A stretch of DNA of 64,000 bases, taken from the NCBI GenBank assembly GCA_030685065.1, contig JAUXQH010000095.1, forward strand, positions 78,855 through 142,854, read 5' to 3'. Made by a program: the position numbers and the translations under genes. Below, piece after piece: positions 10,201-17,687 of this stretch; the first letter of the stretch is position 1, and every line of letters begins with the position of its first letter. The DNA comes from Pseudomonadota bacterium (GTDB taxonomy: Bacteria; Myxococcota_A; UBA796; SXON01). Under the pieces are notes generated by a model. The model did not search any database and had not been told where the DNA came from. It saw nothing but the letters and a program-made list of their open reading frames with translations.

Positions 10201-11171
10201 GCATCCCGGGCCGCCTCGCGATGGAGGTCCGCGCGACCGTCGAGGCGCAGGAGTGGGGACACCGCATCGCGTTCCGCCTCGGCCCCGCGGACCACGCCGA
10301 GCGCGTGGTCGTCTTCGTCCAGGTGAGCGGCGGCGGCGGCCACCTCACGCGGGACGTAGGCTTCGGCGAGCAGCCCGTCGTGCTGGTGCCTGACGACGAT
10401 CCCACCTCGCGGGCGCACGAGGTGCGGCTCGCCGTGGCCGAGGCGCGCGACCGGGCCGGCTGGCTCCTCGACGTCCGGTTGGACGGACGTCACGCGGGCT
10501 CCGCTCGGTTCCCGGCGCCGCCCTGGCCCGATGCCGCGGACTGGGTGCTCGAGATCGCCGCGCCGAGCCGCGGCGTCGACGGCCCCTACGCGCGGGTCCG
10601 GGTGGACGGACTCGCGCTCGGCGGCCTCGCCCCCGGCGGTCGGCCCGCTCCGTTCGGGCCCTCCGATGACGCCGAGGCTCGCGCCGTGCTCGTCTCCGAG
10701 CTCCGGCGCGACCCCACCGCTGCCAGCGCCCGGCTCGCGCGCGAGCGCGGCGTGGGGCGGACCGTCGAGCTTCTCGACGAGGCCTTCGCCGCGCTCGTCT
10801 CCACGGCGCCGCGGGACCGCGTTCGGGACGCGCTCGGGGACCGCCTCCCCATCCTCGACGATCCCCGGGCCGCCGCGAGCCGGCCGCTCCTGACTGCGTG
10901 GCACGGGCAGGCGCTGCTCCAGGCGGGGCAGGTCGAGGAGGCGGCGATCAGCCTGGCCCGCGCGGTCGATGCCGCCGGTAACTCCGGCGAGGCCTGCGTG
11001 GTCGCCCGGGTGGGGCTCGCCCTGGTCGCGGGGGCCCTTGGGGCGGACCCGACCGCGCACGTGCAAGAGGCGCGCGCATGCGGGCCTCACCCGGACGTGG
11101 CGGACACCTGGATGCGGCGCTTCGGCTTTGGCGCCCTGCTCGCGGTCGGGAGCGCGGAGGAGGCGCTCTGA
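7260..11171 (+). CDS. Giant Ser/Thr protein kinase with FG-GAP-like repeats
   Basis: A membrane-spanning Hanks-type kinase of 1303 residues from GTG 7260 (an alternative GTG at 7212 adds 16). A short Cys-rich ribbon (LRCASC, YYC) precedes the kinase domain at about 71-330. That domain has a Gly-rich loop GRGGFS, lysine in EVALKLV (about 100), HRDVKPSNIL (about 191-200), DFG (about 211) and APE (about 238). A transmembrane helix lies near 358-376 (GIFAVALLLGGAIQAL). The large remainder should be periplasmic. It carries FG-GAP/VCBS-like motifs (DLDGDGRDELVLG, DVDGDGDEDIVVR) and helical TPR-like stretches at the end. An external sensor domain feeding an intact kinase is the simplest reading. Confidence 0.9.
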   Translation: MPPAARPRSCSTPQLGAGGPLRCASCRATVRAGPGPERLYYCPGSTSGGQDTFDSDEGVAAPSGPAVIPRYTLQEELGRGGFSVVYRAFDQELHREVALKLVGHGASFARDARFLREARALAALDEPGVVPVLDAGRSEAGFAWLVMGLVRGPTLDRVIQDGGALPADEAVRIVGIVARTLARLHARGLRHRDVKPSNILMTPDGAPLVSDFGLALDVRESARLTRDGRHPGTPAYMAPELFDAADEPDWVRADVYALGMVLAELLLGERPTGRTGGRTPAGSVWLDRLDGHVPTDLAATCRAAAHPDPRERYPDAAAFADDLERYAARRPVRAHRAGWVHRAGLAMARGGSRGRSARALGIFAVALLLGGAIQALNRRVVTAREAKAAERLVGVQERRARSLAEGRPDEAEAIFQAFAALAEHQGTTALSKAWLDRGRELAAASPDAAAPAFARAFESARSPDGRATAARELEEVLSHAGRWEALRVLSDEVAADPALNTAVRPGLRAELELQELRIEEALAHLGPDDPRRGFLEAARMARRESGPLPSSALPCDTVDLLARTPLGAMVAASTRGYDRSLVWIDPATCARAPLDPGTDALDSWTQALAAADLDGDGRDELVLGLGPPLAYGLRVLAPDASAPVRLALQRLGNVAHVARLRFAGGPDGVAAVTSARHPSRYVFPEGWPAPAVHILRWEGERFREAARIALPVVDGATWDPDRMAVADVDGDGDEDIVVRLSAVVGARGRDATLVLIHHDDGFHPLTLGGFAFTEVDPSSGAAARLRGIIDGVTWTLGVGDGPPPTSARAPIAGLPALRAGDPAWNTAALLARLGFAREAADDLARFGRTLSGDEGARAWAAAATLRRAQADRAGAADAWREAARLGHPGAWALAAEDYDAVLLTAEAASAAREATTEATATATADWLTAVSADVPAQVALGAPLGPSWTLREPFARAALDDALALEAAAGVGPLARLALRRIPGRLAMEVRATVEAQEWGHRIAFRLGPADHAERVVVFVQVSGGGGHLTRDVGFGEQPVVLVPDDDPTSRAHEVRLAVAEARDRAGWLLDVRLDGRHAGSARFPAPPWPDAADWVLEIAAPSRGVDGPYARVRVDGLALGGLAPGGRPAPFGPSDDAEARAVLVSELRRDPTAASARLARERGVGRTVELLDEAFAALVSTAPRDRVRDALGDRLPILDDPRAAASRPLLTAWHGQALLQAGQVEEAAISLARAVDAAGNSGEACVVARVGLALVAGALGADPTAHVQEARACGPHPDVADTWMRRFGFGALLAVGSAEEAL

Positions 11172-11259
11172 CGACCGCCGATGGTCGCCTCGTGAGAGAG
11201 GTCGCGGTCGTGTCCGTCTCTCCCCGCCGCCGAGCCCTGCCGTCGCGCGGCCGAACCCC

Positions 11260-11280
11260 GACCGGTCACCCTGACCGGTC
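11260..11280. promoter_or_regulatory. Paired GACCGGTC palindrome, second copy
   Basis: GACCGGTC occurs twice with a 5-nt spacer (ACCCT). It begins 70 bp before the -24 element at 11330, matching the 71-bp spacing at 3230/3301. It is likely bound by the same sigma54 activator. Confidence 0.65.
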
Positions 11281-11329
11281 GACGGCGCCGCACCGCGCCG
11301 AAGTCCCCGATTCCCCGTTGACCACCGCC

Positions 11330-11345
11330 TGGCACGCACCTTGCT
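11330..11345 (+). promoter_or_regulatory. Consensus sigma54 promoter
   Basis: TGGCACGCACCTTGCT matches the -24/-12 consensus TGGCAC-N5-TTGCT exactly. The expected start is near 11355. That gives a 20-nt leader with GGAG at 11365-11368 before the ATG at 11376. Confidence 0.82.
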
Positions 11346-11375
11346 TTGACCACGGAGGCCCCCTGGAGCGCTCCC

Positions 11376-12200
11376 ATGCGTGTCGTCCCCTCCACGCTCT
11401 TCGCCCTGCTCACCGCCTGCGCCTCCGACGAAGGCGCCCCTCCCCCCGCTCCCGTCGCCGCGCCGACCACCGCCGCGCCGACCACCGCCGCGCCCGCGGC
11501 TCCGGTCGCCGCGCCCCTCCCGACGGCGGCGCCCGCGGCCACCGGCACCCGGTGCAAGGTGCGCTCGGCGGGGATCCCCGAGTGGCAGGGAGCCTGCACC
11601 TTCCGCCTCGACGGCGGTCGCGGCAGCTTCGTGATCACCCCGGTCGGCACGCCCGACTTCGGCGGTGGCATCCAGTCCGTCAGCGTGGGCCTCGACGGGT
11701 CGGACGCCGCCGAGGTGCGCGGCCTCACCGCCGAGGGGGTCAACTCCCGGTGGGGGGTGGCGACGCGCTCCCCGACCGACCGCGCGTGTTGGTCCGGCCC
11801 CGACTTCGAGGTCTGCGCCTGGGACGGGGCCGCCCCGGACAAGGGCGCGGCCGCCGGCAAGGGCGCGGCCGCCGGCAAGGACGCGGCCGCCAAGGCGGTC
11901 CGCCCCCAGTACGGAGGGGAGTACTGGGTGGTGTACCTGGCGGTGGCCGACCAGGGCGACGCCGCCGAGCTCCGCGCCGCCGAAGCCACCCTCCGCGCCC
12001 TCGGCTTCGAGATGGGCGGCACGATGGGCTCCGGCCAGCTCAACTGTGATGGAGGCGCGGCGGCCGCGCTCCACCGCTCCGAAGACGCCTTCGGCGTGAG
12101 CGCCTGGTTCGGCGCCGAAGCCGACGCCCGCACCTTTGCCGCCACCCTGCCGCGCCCCGCGGTCGGCGTGGCCCGCGTCAGCCCCGGCTGCGCGGACTGA
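11376..12200 (+). CDS. Lipoprotein with Pro/Ala-rich linker
   Basis: A 274-residue lipoprotein with signal MRVVPSTLFALLTAC and a Pro/Ala/Thr-rich spacer containing repeated TTAAPTTAAP. Its first globular part (TGTRCKVRSAGIPEWQGACTF onward) has paired cysteines. A second linker with three AAAGKG/AAAGKD units follows. The C-terminal part (GEYWVVYLAVADQGDAAELR, GFEMGGTMGSG) looks like a small alpha/beta fold, perhaps a degenerate SPOR-like module; the family is not recognised. A consensus sigma54 promoter and paired palindrome lie upstream, so expression is probably tied to the activator at 1542-3065. Confidence 0.8.
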   Translation: MRVVPSTLFALLTACASDEGAPPPAPVAAPTTAAPTTAAPAAPVAAPLPTAAPAATGTRCKVRSAGIPEWQGACTFRLDGGRGSFVITPVGTPDFGGGIQSVSVGLDGSDAAEVRGLTAEGVNSRWGVATRSPTDRACWSGPDFEVCAWDGAAPDKGAAAGKGAAAGKDAAAKAVRPQYGGEYWVVYLAVADQGDAAELRAAEATLRALGFEMGGTMGSGQLNCDGGAAAALHRSEDAFGVSAWFGAEADARTFAATLPRPAVGVARVSPGCAD

Positions 12201-12231
12201 ACCCGCACCCGATCTCCCAGAGGATCACACC

Positions 12232-12787
12232 ATGCGCATCGGGGACCGTCACCCTCACCAGCGAGGGCTCCAGCGCGGAGCTGCCGCTGGACTGTTGGGA
12301 CGCGGCGGGGGAGGCGGGGCTCTATACCGCGAGTAACCTCGTGTGGCTCAAGTCTGGGTCGGGGGGCAAGAGCTGCACCGACTGTGACCTGAGCGGCGCC
12401 GTGCTCGAGAATGTGAGCTACGCGGGGGGGAACCTCTCGCGCGCGAACCTCACGGGGGCCTACCTGAGCGGCAACCTCCACGGAGCCAAGCTTCGGTCGG
12501 CCAACCTGACCAACCTCAACGCCGCGGACTACTGCAGCGCGGGCACCTACCCAATCGACTTCGGAGCGGCCGACTTCACCGGTGCAACCTTGAGTTCTGC
12601 CGATTTCGAGTGCGTCGACCTGCGCGGCGCGAAGCTGAACAACGTCACGTCCAGCGCAGCGTTCTACTTCATCAGGTCGGACCTGACCGGCGCCACCGTC
12701 ACCGGTACTGGCGCCGCCAACGCCGTCTACAGCGATTCGATCTGCCCCGACGGCCAGCCCTCCACGTCCGACAATCGCTGCCCCTGA
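12232..12787 (+). pseudogene. Pentapeptide-repeat protein broken near its start
   Basis: A good ribosome site (AGAGGA) precedes ATG CGC ATC at 12232, but the following sequence continues in a different frame. That frame reads TVTLTSEGSSAELPLDCWD and then typical pentapeptide repeats (SGAVLENVSYAGGNLSRANL and others) to the stop at 12787. The expected signal-peptide region is missing, so a small deletion with a frameshift just after codon 3 is the simplest explanation. Pentapeptide repeats form a right-handed beta helix. A later ATG at 12341 could yield a shortened product of 148 residues without an export signal. Confidence 0.55.
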
Positions 12788-12805
12788 CCCGCGGGGGCCT
12801 CACCG

Positions 12806-13290
12806 ATGCCGTGTCTCCTCCGCCCGGCCGCTGTCGGCGGACTCTCGCTCCTGTCCGCCGCCTGTGTAGACCCGGCGGCTGACACCGCGCTCCAGCCCGC
12901 CCGCGTCGTCATCCTCGACGAGGGCTTCGGCGGGCACGAGGCCCTCCTCGGCGGCGCCCTCCCGGCCGCCGTCGAGGCCCACCTCCTGCCCGGCTCCGAG
13001 GGCGCCTCACCCTCGAGGGCGTCGTCGCGTCCACCAACGCCGTCCTCTGGACGCGCCACGGCTTCTACGGCGGCGGCACCCCCGCCCCGTCGAGCCTGGC
13101 GGTGCCCGCCGACACCCGCCACGGGCTCACCGTGGGGGTGTGTGATCCCGTCCAGGACACCGTGCCCGCCTTCAGCGGGCGCGGCCCGAGCGAAGACGGC
13201 CGCACCAAGCCCGACCTATGCGCAGCGGACGGGCTCACCACGGAGACCGCCGGCCTGCGGGCGCGCCGATGGAGTGAGGAGCGCGCGACC
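12806..13290 (+). pseudogene. Decayed subtilisin-family (S8) lipoprotein
   Basis: The 5' part encodes a lipoprotein start (MPCLLRPAAVGGLSLLSAAC) and RVVILDEGFGGHEALLGG. Near 13000 the meaningful frame switches to LEGVVASTNAVLWTRHGFYG, and then VGVCDPVQDTVPAFSGRGP and EDGRTKPDLCAADG. These resemble the conserved block before the catalytic Ser of S8 proteases. Neither the Asp/His catalytic region nor a GTSxAAP serine motif is present. I read it as a protease gene cut down by deletions and a frameshift. Assignment to S8 rests on the SGRGP...KPDL pattern only. Confidence 0.5.
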
Positions 13291-13608
13291 GTTCGCGGAC
13301 ACAGCGCGGATGTAGGGGCGTTCGCCCGACACGAGCCGAGACACCCATGTTTCATGCTTTGAACGATATGAATCGAAGATCGTTCACCAGCTCCCAGACG
13401 GCCCGCCATCGGGTTCATGGGGACAATGGGAGATCGTCGTGAGTGACGAGCAGATATCGGCACCGCGGAGGCGCGCGAAGAACCCCCATGGCCGCTCGAT
13501 CGTGGAGCGGCAGGAAACGGAGCGGCCGCGAACCGGGAACTGATCGCGCTGTGGGGGTGGACGCTGCACGCCATGCCACGACCGGAGGAGACTCTCCGCG
13601 CCCCTCGC
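13291..13608. other. Gap with no supportable gene
   Basis: I see no credible coding frame in these 318 bases. They hold an inverted repeat GAACGAT-N11-ATCGTTC (13361-13385) and the second copy of a 31-bp repeat (13399-13429). The rightward decayed protease gene and the leftward rhodanese gene face each other here, so transcription ends are expected. Confidence 0.5.
13399..13429. repeat. 31-bp repeat, copy 2
   Basis: This copy matches 1437-1467 at 28 of 31 positions. Here no intact gene starts beside it, which may mean that an associated gene was lost. Confidence 0.5.
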
Positions 13609-14241
13609 CTACACCACCCAAGCGCCCGCGTGGGCGAGGCGCAGGAGGCGATCAACGTTGGCGGCGATGGTCGCCGGGGCGTGGCCGTGGGCGCGCGCGG
13701 CGGCGGCGAGGCGCTCGAGCACGTCGCCCAGCTGCGCCGGGGTCAGCGAGGGGTCGGGGCCGACCGTGGCCGAGAGGGCCTCGCGGACGACGGCGAGCGG
13801 ATCGAGCGCCATCGCGCCGTCCTCGTCGCGGTCCACGGCGACGAGGACGGCCTCTGCCACGAAGCACGAGCAGAGCTCGCGCTCCACGCGGGCGCGCGAG
13901 AGCGTTTGCCCGGCCTCGGCGGGCGTCGGCACGTCGGCCCCGGCCACCGGGAGGCCGGCCTCGAGCCACGCCAGGAGCCCGCCGGAGAGATCGTACACTT
14001 CGCCGCATCCGCGCTCCGCGAGCCCCTGCGCCGCGATCGTGCTGCGGCGCCCCGAGAGGCAGGCCACGGCGACCGGCCCACCGGTCCACGCGGGCGCGAG
14101 GCCCGGCGCCTCCGGGGGGCGGCACACCGAGCCTGGGATCCACCCCATCCCCGAGGCGCGCTCGGCACGCTCCCGCACGTCGAGCACGAGCAGGTCACGA
14201 CGAACGGCGAGCTCGGCCGCCGCGATCACGTAGACCCCCAT
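13609..14241 (-). CDS. Rhodanese-like domain protein
   Basis: A 210-residue protein. The rhodanese fold spans about 1-105: LLVLDVRERAERASG, then VAVACLSGRRSTIAAQGLA, where the active-site loop is CLSGRRS, and EVYDLSGGLLAWLEAGLP. The Cys would carry persulfide sulfur. The remaining 100 residues are helical and carry a Cys pair (ELCSCFVAEAV); I recognise no family there. The start lies 2 bp past the stop of the TusA-DsrE fusion, so the two are co-transcribed. Together with that fusion it forms a plausible sulfur-relay pair. Confidence 0.85.
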   Translation of the reverse strand: MGVYVIAAAELAVRRDLLVLDVRERAERASGMGWIPGSVCRPPEAPGLAPAWTGGPVAVACLSGRRSTIAAQGLAERGCGEVYDLSGGLLAWLEAGLPVAGADVPTPAEAGQTLSRARVERELCSCFVAEAVLVAVDRDEDGAMALDPLAVVREALSATVGPDPSLTPAQLGDVLERLAAAARAHGHAPATIAANVDRLLRLAHAGAWVV

Positions 14242-14243
14242 GA

Positions 14244-15344
14244 TCAGAACACCAGGCTGAGCGCGGACCGCCGCGCCCGCTCGGTGAAGGTCGTGACGCC
14301 CCCGAACTCGATGTTCGCGAGGTCCATGAGGTCCGCCTTCTGGATCCCCATGACGCCCATGCTCATCGTGCAGACGCAGAACCGGACATCCTGGCGCGCG
14401 GCCTCGTCGAGGAGCTCGGCGAGGCCGAGCACGTTCTGCTCGCGCATGAAGAAGCGCATCATGGCGGTGCCGACGCCGCCCATGTGCATCTTGGACATCT
14501 TCTGCCGATTCGGGCCGCGCGGCATCATCCACTTCATCATCGCGTGGAGCGGGGAGACGCGCGTCGTGGGCACGCCGACCAGGCTCCGGGGCGCCTCGCC
14601 GCGGAGCAGGTTGACCCCCCAGAACGAGAAGAAGATGCTCACCTGCATGCCCTGGGCCGCCGACGCGTTGGCGACCATCAGCGCGGCCATGAGCGACTCG
14701 AAGTCGTTCCGCAGCACGAGCAGGGTGCAGAGCGCCTCCTCCGGCTCCGGTGCTGCGGAGGCGCGGGCCGCGGGCGGGGTCGCCTCCGCTCGGGGCGCGT
14801 CCGCGACGGGGCGAGCCGGCGCGGGCGCGGTGGGACGAGCGGGCGCGGGCGCGGTCGGGAGATCCAGCCCCGCGCGGAGCACCCCGTGCTCCACCTGGAG
14901 ATCGCCCACGGTCGCGCCGAGCGCCGCCGCCCACGCGAACAGGGCCGACGAGAGCGGCCCCGCGTCGGCGACGATGCGGACGCGAGGGCGCTCGGACAGG
15001 ACGTTGCCAAGGCGCATCAGCGCCATGGGGACCGCGAGCCCGCGCAGGTCCACCTCGGCGGCGTCGCCTGCGGCGGGCGGCGCCTCGAGCAGGGCACCGT
15101 TGAGGAGCAGCACCGCGGTGTAGGTACCGTCCTCATGGCGCACGTCCCCCGCGATCTCCGTGCGGGTCGACCGACACCACGACTCGATGTCCTTGGGGAA
15201 GTCGTGGTCGTCGGCCTCCACTTCGAGCACCACGGGCACGCCCCGGTGGCGCTTGGCCGCGCGTGACACCTCGAGGATGGGGGCGGGGCAGCGCAGCCCG
15301 CGGCAGTCGATCCGGACGCGTTCGATGTTCATCTTGTCGCTCAC
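14244..15344 (-). CDS. TusA-domain / DsrE-like fusion protein
   Basis: A 366-residue fusion. The N-terminal TusA (SirA) domain has DCRGLRCPAPILEVS, with the sulfur-carrying Cys in the CPxP motif at about residue 19. A second TusA-like stretch (VDLRGLAVPMALMRLGNVL) lacks that Cys. After a Pro/Ala linker, the C-terminal DsrE/DsrF/peroxiredoxin-like domain starts near 204 (LCTLLVLRNDFESLMAAL, VSIFFSFWGVNLL) and has FCVCTMSMGVMG with two cysteines. The GTG start at 15344 overlaps the upstream kinase stop (GTGA); ATG 15332 is an alternative. Such proteins pass persulfide sulfur between partners, here probably the downstream rhodanese. Its place behind a kinase is unusual. Confidence 0.85.
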   Translation of the reverse strand: MSDKMNIERVRIDCRGLRCPAPILEVSRAAKRHRGVPVVLEVEADDHDFPKDIESWCRSTRTEIAGDVRHEDGTYTAVLLLNGALLEAPPAAGDAAEVDLRGLAVPMALMRLGNVLSERPRVRIVADAGPLSSALFAWAAALGATVGDLQVEHGVLRAGLDLPTAPAPARPTAPAPARPVADAPRAEATPPAARASAAPEPEEALCTLLVLRNDFESLMAALMVANASAAQGMQVSIFFSFWGVNLLRGEAPRSLVGVPTTRVSPLHAMMKWMMPRGPNRQKMSKMHMGGVGTAMMRFFMREQNVLGLAELLDEAARQDVRFCVCTMSMGVMGIQKADLMDLANIEFGGVTTFTERARRSALSLVF

Positions 15345-16780
15345 TTTCCCGCTCGGAGGTGGGGGGTACCGTCGCGGTCCAGGTGGCGGCCGCGATCGAG
15401 CAGCTCCGCCACGCTGCGCACGAGATCGGGGCCCCAGTCGGCGCCCCGGGTCACGAACACGGCGTCCACGCCGACGTAGGAGACGGCCATGCCCAAGAGC
15501 TCGTTGTTCTCGTGCGTCAGGACGAGCAGCCGCGCCGTCTCGCCCTGCTTCCGGAAGAGCTCGAGGAGCGGATCCTCGACGATGACGGCCATGCCGCCGA
15601 AGATCACCACCGCCGGCCACGGCACCTCCCCCCGCCGGAGCTCTTCGGCGCGCGCGCCGGCCAAGAGCGGCGGGACGATCTCGACCTCCGCAAGCGGATG
15701 GCTCCAGGAGCCGGGGCCCCCGAACAGGTTCGCGGCGACGATGCGAGACGTGGCCGGGTCCTCCCCGAGGATCCAGATGCGGGGCGCGCCCTCCCCCCGG
15801 GGGCCTCGCGGCCCGCGCGGGAGCGGCAGGCTCGCGCCGGAGTCGAAGAGCTCCAACGGGTGCTCGCGCAGCGTCGGGAGGTCCTCGTCCCGCACGACGA
15901 ACCCGTCCATCCCTGGGCCCGCGAAGGCGCCGTGCCGCGCGATGCTCGCGCCGTCGAGGTTCCAGAGCGCGCGGCGCAGCTCGCCGGCGTCGCGGAACCG
16001 GACCGCGGGGTCCTTCGACAGGGCGGTGTGCACGGCCCGGGCGAGCTCCGCGTCGACGGGCACGAGCTCGGCGAGGGGCTCGGCCTCCGTGTGCACGTGC
16101 CGGTACATCACCGCGAGGACGTCGTCGCCGTCGAACGGTCGGTGGCCCGCGATCGCCTCGTAGGCGAGCACGCCGACGGCGTACACGTCGGACGCGGGCG
16201 TGGGGACGCCGCCCCGGACGAGCTCGGGCGCCATGTAGTGGGGGGTGCCCGAGCGGCGGACGATGGGCGAGGGCAGGCTGTCGCCGCCCGGCGAGGCGAT
16301 CGAGAAGTCGGCGAGCACGGCCTCGTCGCCACCCCGGCCGCGACGCACCAAAAAGACGTTCTCCGGCTTCAGATCCCGGTGGACGATGCCGAGGCAATGG
16401 GCCTCGTCCAGCGCGTCGCAGAGCTGGCGGAGCGCCGTCCACGTGAACACCGGGTCGAGGCGCCCCTTCTGGTTGAGCAGCGCCCGGAGCGTGGGCCCGT
16501 CGAGGTACTCGAGCGCGATCCAGGCCTTCTCCCGGCCGCCCTCGGGCGCGATGCCTGCGTCGAGGATGCGCACGGTGTGCGGGTGCCGGAGGCGGGAGAG
16601 CGTCGCGATCTCCCGCTGCATCGCGTCGAAGCCCACCTCGCCGGCAGGCTCGAAGAACTTGACGGCGACCGGCGTGCCGAGCGTGTCGTGGCGTGCCCGG
16701 TACACGGTCGAGCCCGGACCCCGGTGGAGGATGGTCTCCAGTCGGTACCTGCCGACCGTCAGTGACTGGGTGTCGTTCAC
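15341..16780 (-). CDS. Ser/Thr protein kinase with C-terminal receiver-like domain
   Basis: A 479-residue soluble kinase. Residues 12-290 are a Hanks kinase: degenerate Gly loop HRGPGSTVY, lysine in VAVKFFEP (41), HRDLKPENVFL (about 134-144), and a DFS triplet (158-160) where DFG is usual. GTPHYMAPE follows. After a Pro/Gly linker, residues of about 340-465 (PRIWILGEDPATSRIVAANL, VVIFGGMAVIVEDPLLELF, LLVLTHENN) resemble a receiver or TIR-like alpha/beta fold, but no clear phospho-acceptor Asp stands out. It begins at a GTG 6 nt after TAGCAT, so the transcript is probably leaderless. It is first in a three-gene operon with sulfur-relay proteins. Confidence 0.88.
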   Translation of the reverse strand: MNDTQSLTVGRYRLETILHRGPGSTVYRARHDTLGTPVAVKFFEPAGEVGFDAMQREIATLSRLRHPHTVRILDAGIAPEGGREKAWIALEYLDGPTLRALLNQKGRLDPVFTWTALRQLCDALDEAHCLGIVHRDLKPENVFLVRRGRGGDEAVLADFSIASPGGDSLPSPIVRRSGTPHYMAPELVRGGVPTPASDVYAVGVLAYEAIAGHRPFDGDDVLAVMYRHVHTEAEPLAELVPVDAELARAVHTALSKDPAVRFRDAGELRRALWNLDGASIARHGAFAGPGMDGFVVRDEDLPTLREHPLELFDSGASLPLPRGPRGPRGEGAPRIWILGEDPATSRIVAANLFGGPGSWSHPLAEVEIVPPLLAGARAEELRRGEVPWPAVVIFGGMAVIVEDPLLELFRKQGETARLLVLTHENNELLGMAVSYVGVDAVFVTRGADWGPDLVRSVAELLDRGRHLDRDGTPHLRAGK

Positions 16781-16786
16781 ACGCCC

Positions 16787-16817
16787 ATGCTACCGCCCCT
16801 TACAGTTCAAACTGAAC
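16787..16817 (-). promoter_or_regulatory. Promoter and dyad of the kinase-sulfur relay operon
   Basis: On the minus strand TAGCAT (16792-16787) lies 6 nt before the GTG start. A dyad GTTCA-N3-TGAAC (16805-16817) overlaps the upstream promoter region and could be an operator. No canonical -35 is visible. Confidence 0.45.
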
Positions 16818-16933
16818 ACAGTGACGCGCGAGCGTGACACACGCTTACAAGCCAGGTCGTCAGGCAATTACACCAATGACGCCGTTTTTGCGCGGCCTAT
16901 CCATGTACATGTAATACCTCTCGGCACCTCTCC

Positions 16934-17320
16934 TCACACCACCCGCCACCCCCGCGTGACGCGCTCCCGGAGCGCCCGCTCGGCGCCGGTCGGGCGCTCC
17001 GGCAGGCGCGCCAGCGCTTCGCCGGCGCGCGCGAGATCGTCCTGCGCGAGCCACACCTCGGCCTCGACGAGCCGCGCCTCCCGCAGCTCGACGCCGAGCC
17101 CGAGCGGCTCCGCGATCGCGGTGGCACGCTCCACGCAGCGCTGCGCCGCGCTCCACTCCGCGAGCGCCGCGTGTCGCCGTGCACGTCGGGCGAGCACCTC
17201 GGATTCGAGCCGCGGCGACGGCAGCGCGACGCCGATCTCGGCTCCGCGCTCGAGCGCCGCCCCCGCGGCGCCGTGGGCGCCCGCCGCGAGGTGCACGAGG
17301 CCGCGGTGCGACCTCGGGTA
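16934..17320 (-). pseudogene. 3' remnant of a TPR-like protein
   Basis: A frame ending at 16934 encodes about 120 helical residues (EVLARRARRHAALAEWSAAQ, LREARLVEAEVWLAQDDLAR, ALARLPERPTGAERALRERV) with TPR-like spacing. It resembles the tail of kinase-associated TPR proteins. Upstream it runs into a terminator-like hairpin with no start codon, ribosome site or domain start. It is probably the 3' stump of a deleted gene. Confidence 0.4.
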
Positions 17321-17352
17321 GCCAGCCTTCGCCACGGGAGCCGAAGGCTGGC
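17321..17352. terminator. Strong hairpin with 11-bp perfect stem
   Basis: GCCAGCCTTCG and CGAAGGCTGGC pair around a 10-nt loop. It lies 9 bp downstream of the stop of the leftward zinc-ribbon gene. There is no U tract, as is common in high-GC genomes; a terminator role is inferred from position. Confidence 0.6.
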
Positions 17353-17361
17353 CAGGGGCCC

Positions 17362-17588
17362 CTACTCGCAGAGCTTCCCAGGCATCGCGCCGATCACCAC
17401 CCAGTCCCACACCTTCTGGCCGTTGCGGACGCCCGCGCGGCCGACCAGCCGGCGAGGGAGCAGGCCGCGCCGAACGCGACGACGAGGAGAAGGCGCAGGG
17501 GATGGGGCGTGGGCTCGGACTCCGGCCGCGCGTCTACCCGGTCGCCGTGGGGGCCGGTTACCAACTTATTACAGTGTGTGCATTGCAT
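17362..17588 (-). pseudogene. Small zinc-ribbon membrane protein with a frameshift
   Basis: ATG 17588 begins MQCTHCNKLVTGPHGDR, a CxxC half-ribbon. An acidic linker follows, then a hydrophobic helix LRLLLVVAFGAACSLAGW. That frame then degrades, but another frame continues with VRNGQKVWDWVVIGAMPGKL and stops at 17362 just before a hairpin terminator. The two halves look like one protein of about 75 residues interrupted by a single frameshift near 17435. A sequencing error would restore the gene. Function unknown; one Cys pair plus one membrane anchor. Confidence 0.45.
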
Positions 17589-17687
17589 TTCGTGACACGA
17601 TCGCCGCGCCGAGGTTGGCCGGTGTGAAGCGTGAGCCGAGCGACGCGAGCGGGCGGCCCGAAGCCTGCCTCCCCGCCCAGGCGGCGG

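Noticed and set aside
7089..12074. A 1661-residue open frame on the minus strand
   Set aside because: It is the antisense shadow of the kinase and lipoprotein genes; the product is Arg/Gly/Ala-rich with no motif, and the plus strand has intact domains.
13443..14243. A 266-residue Arg-rich plus-strand frame
   Set aside because: Antisense to the rhodanese gene, which has a clear domain and operon position.
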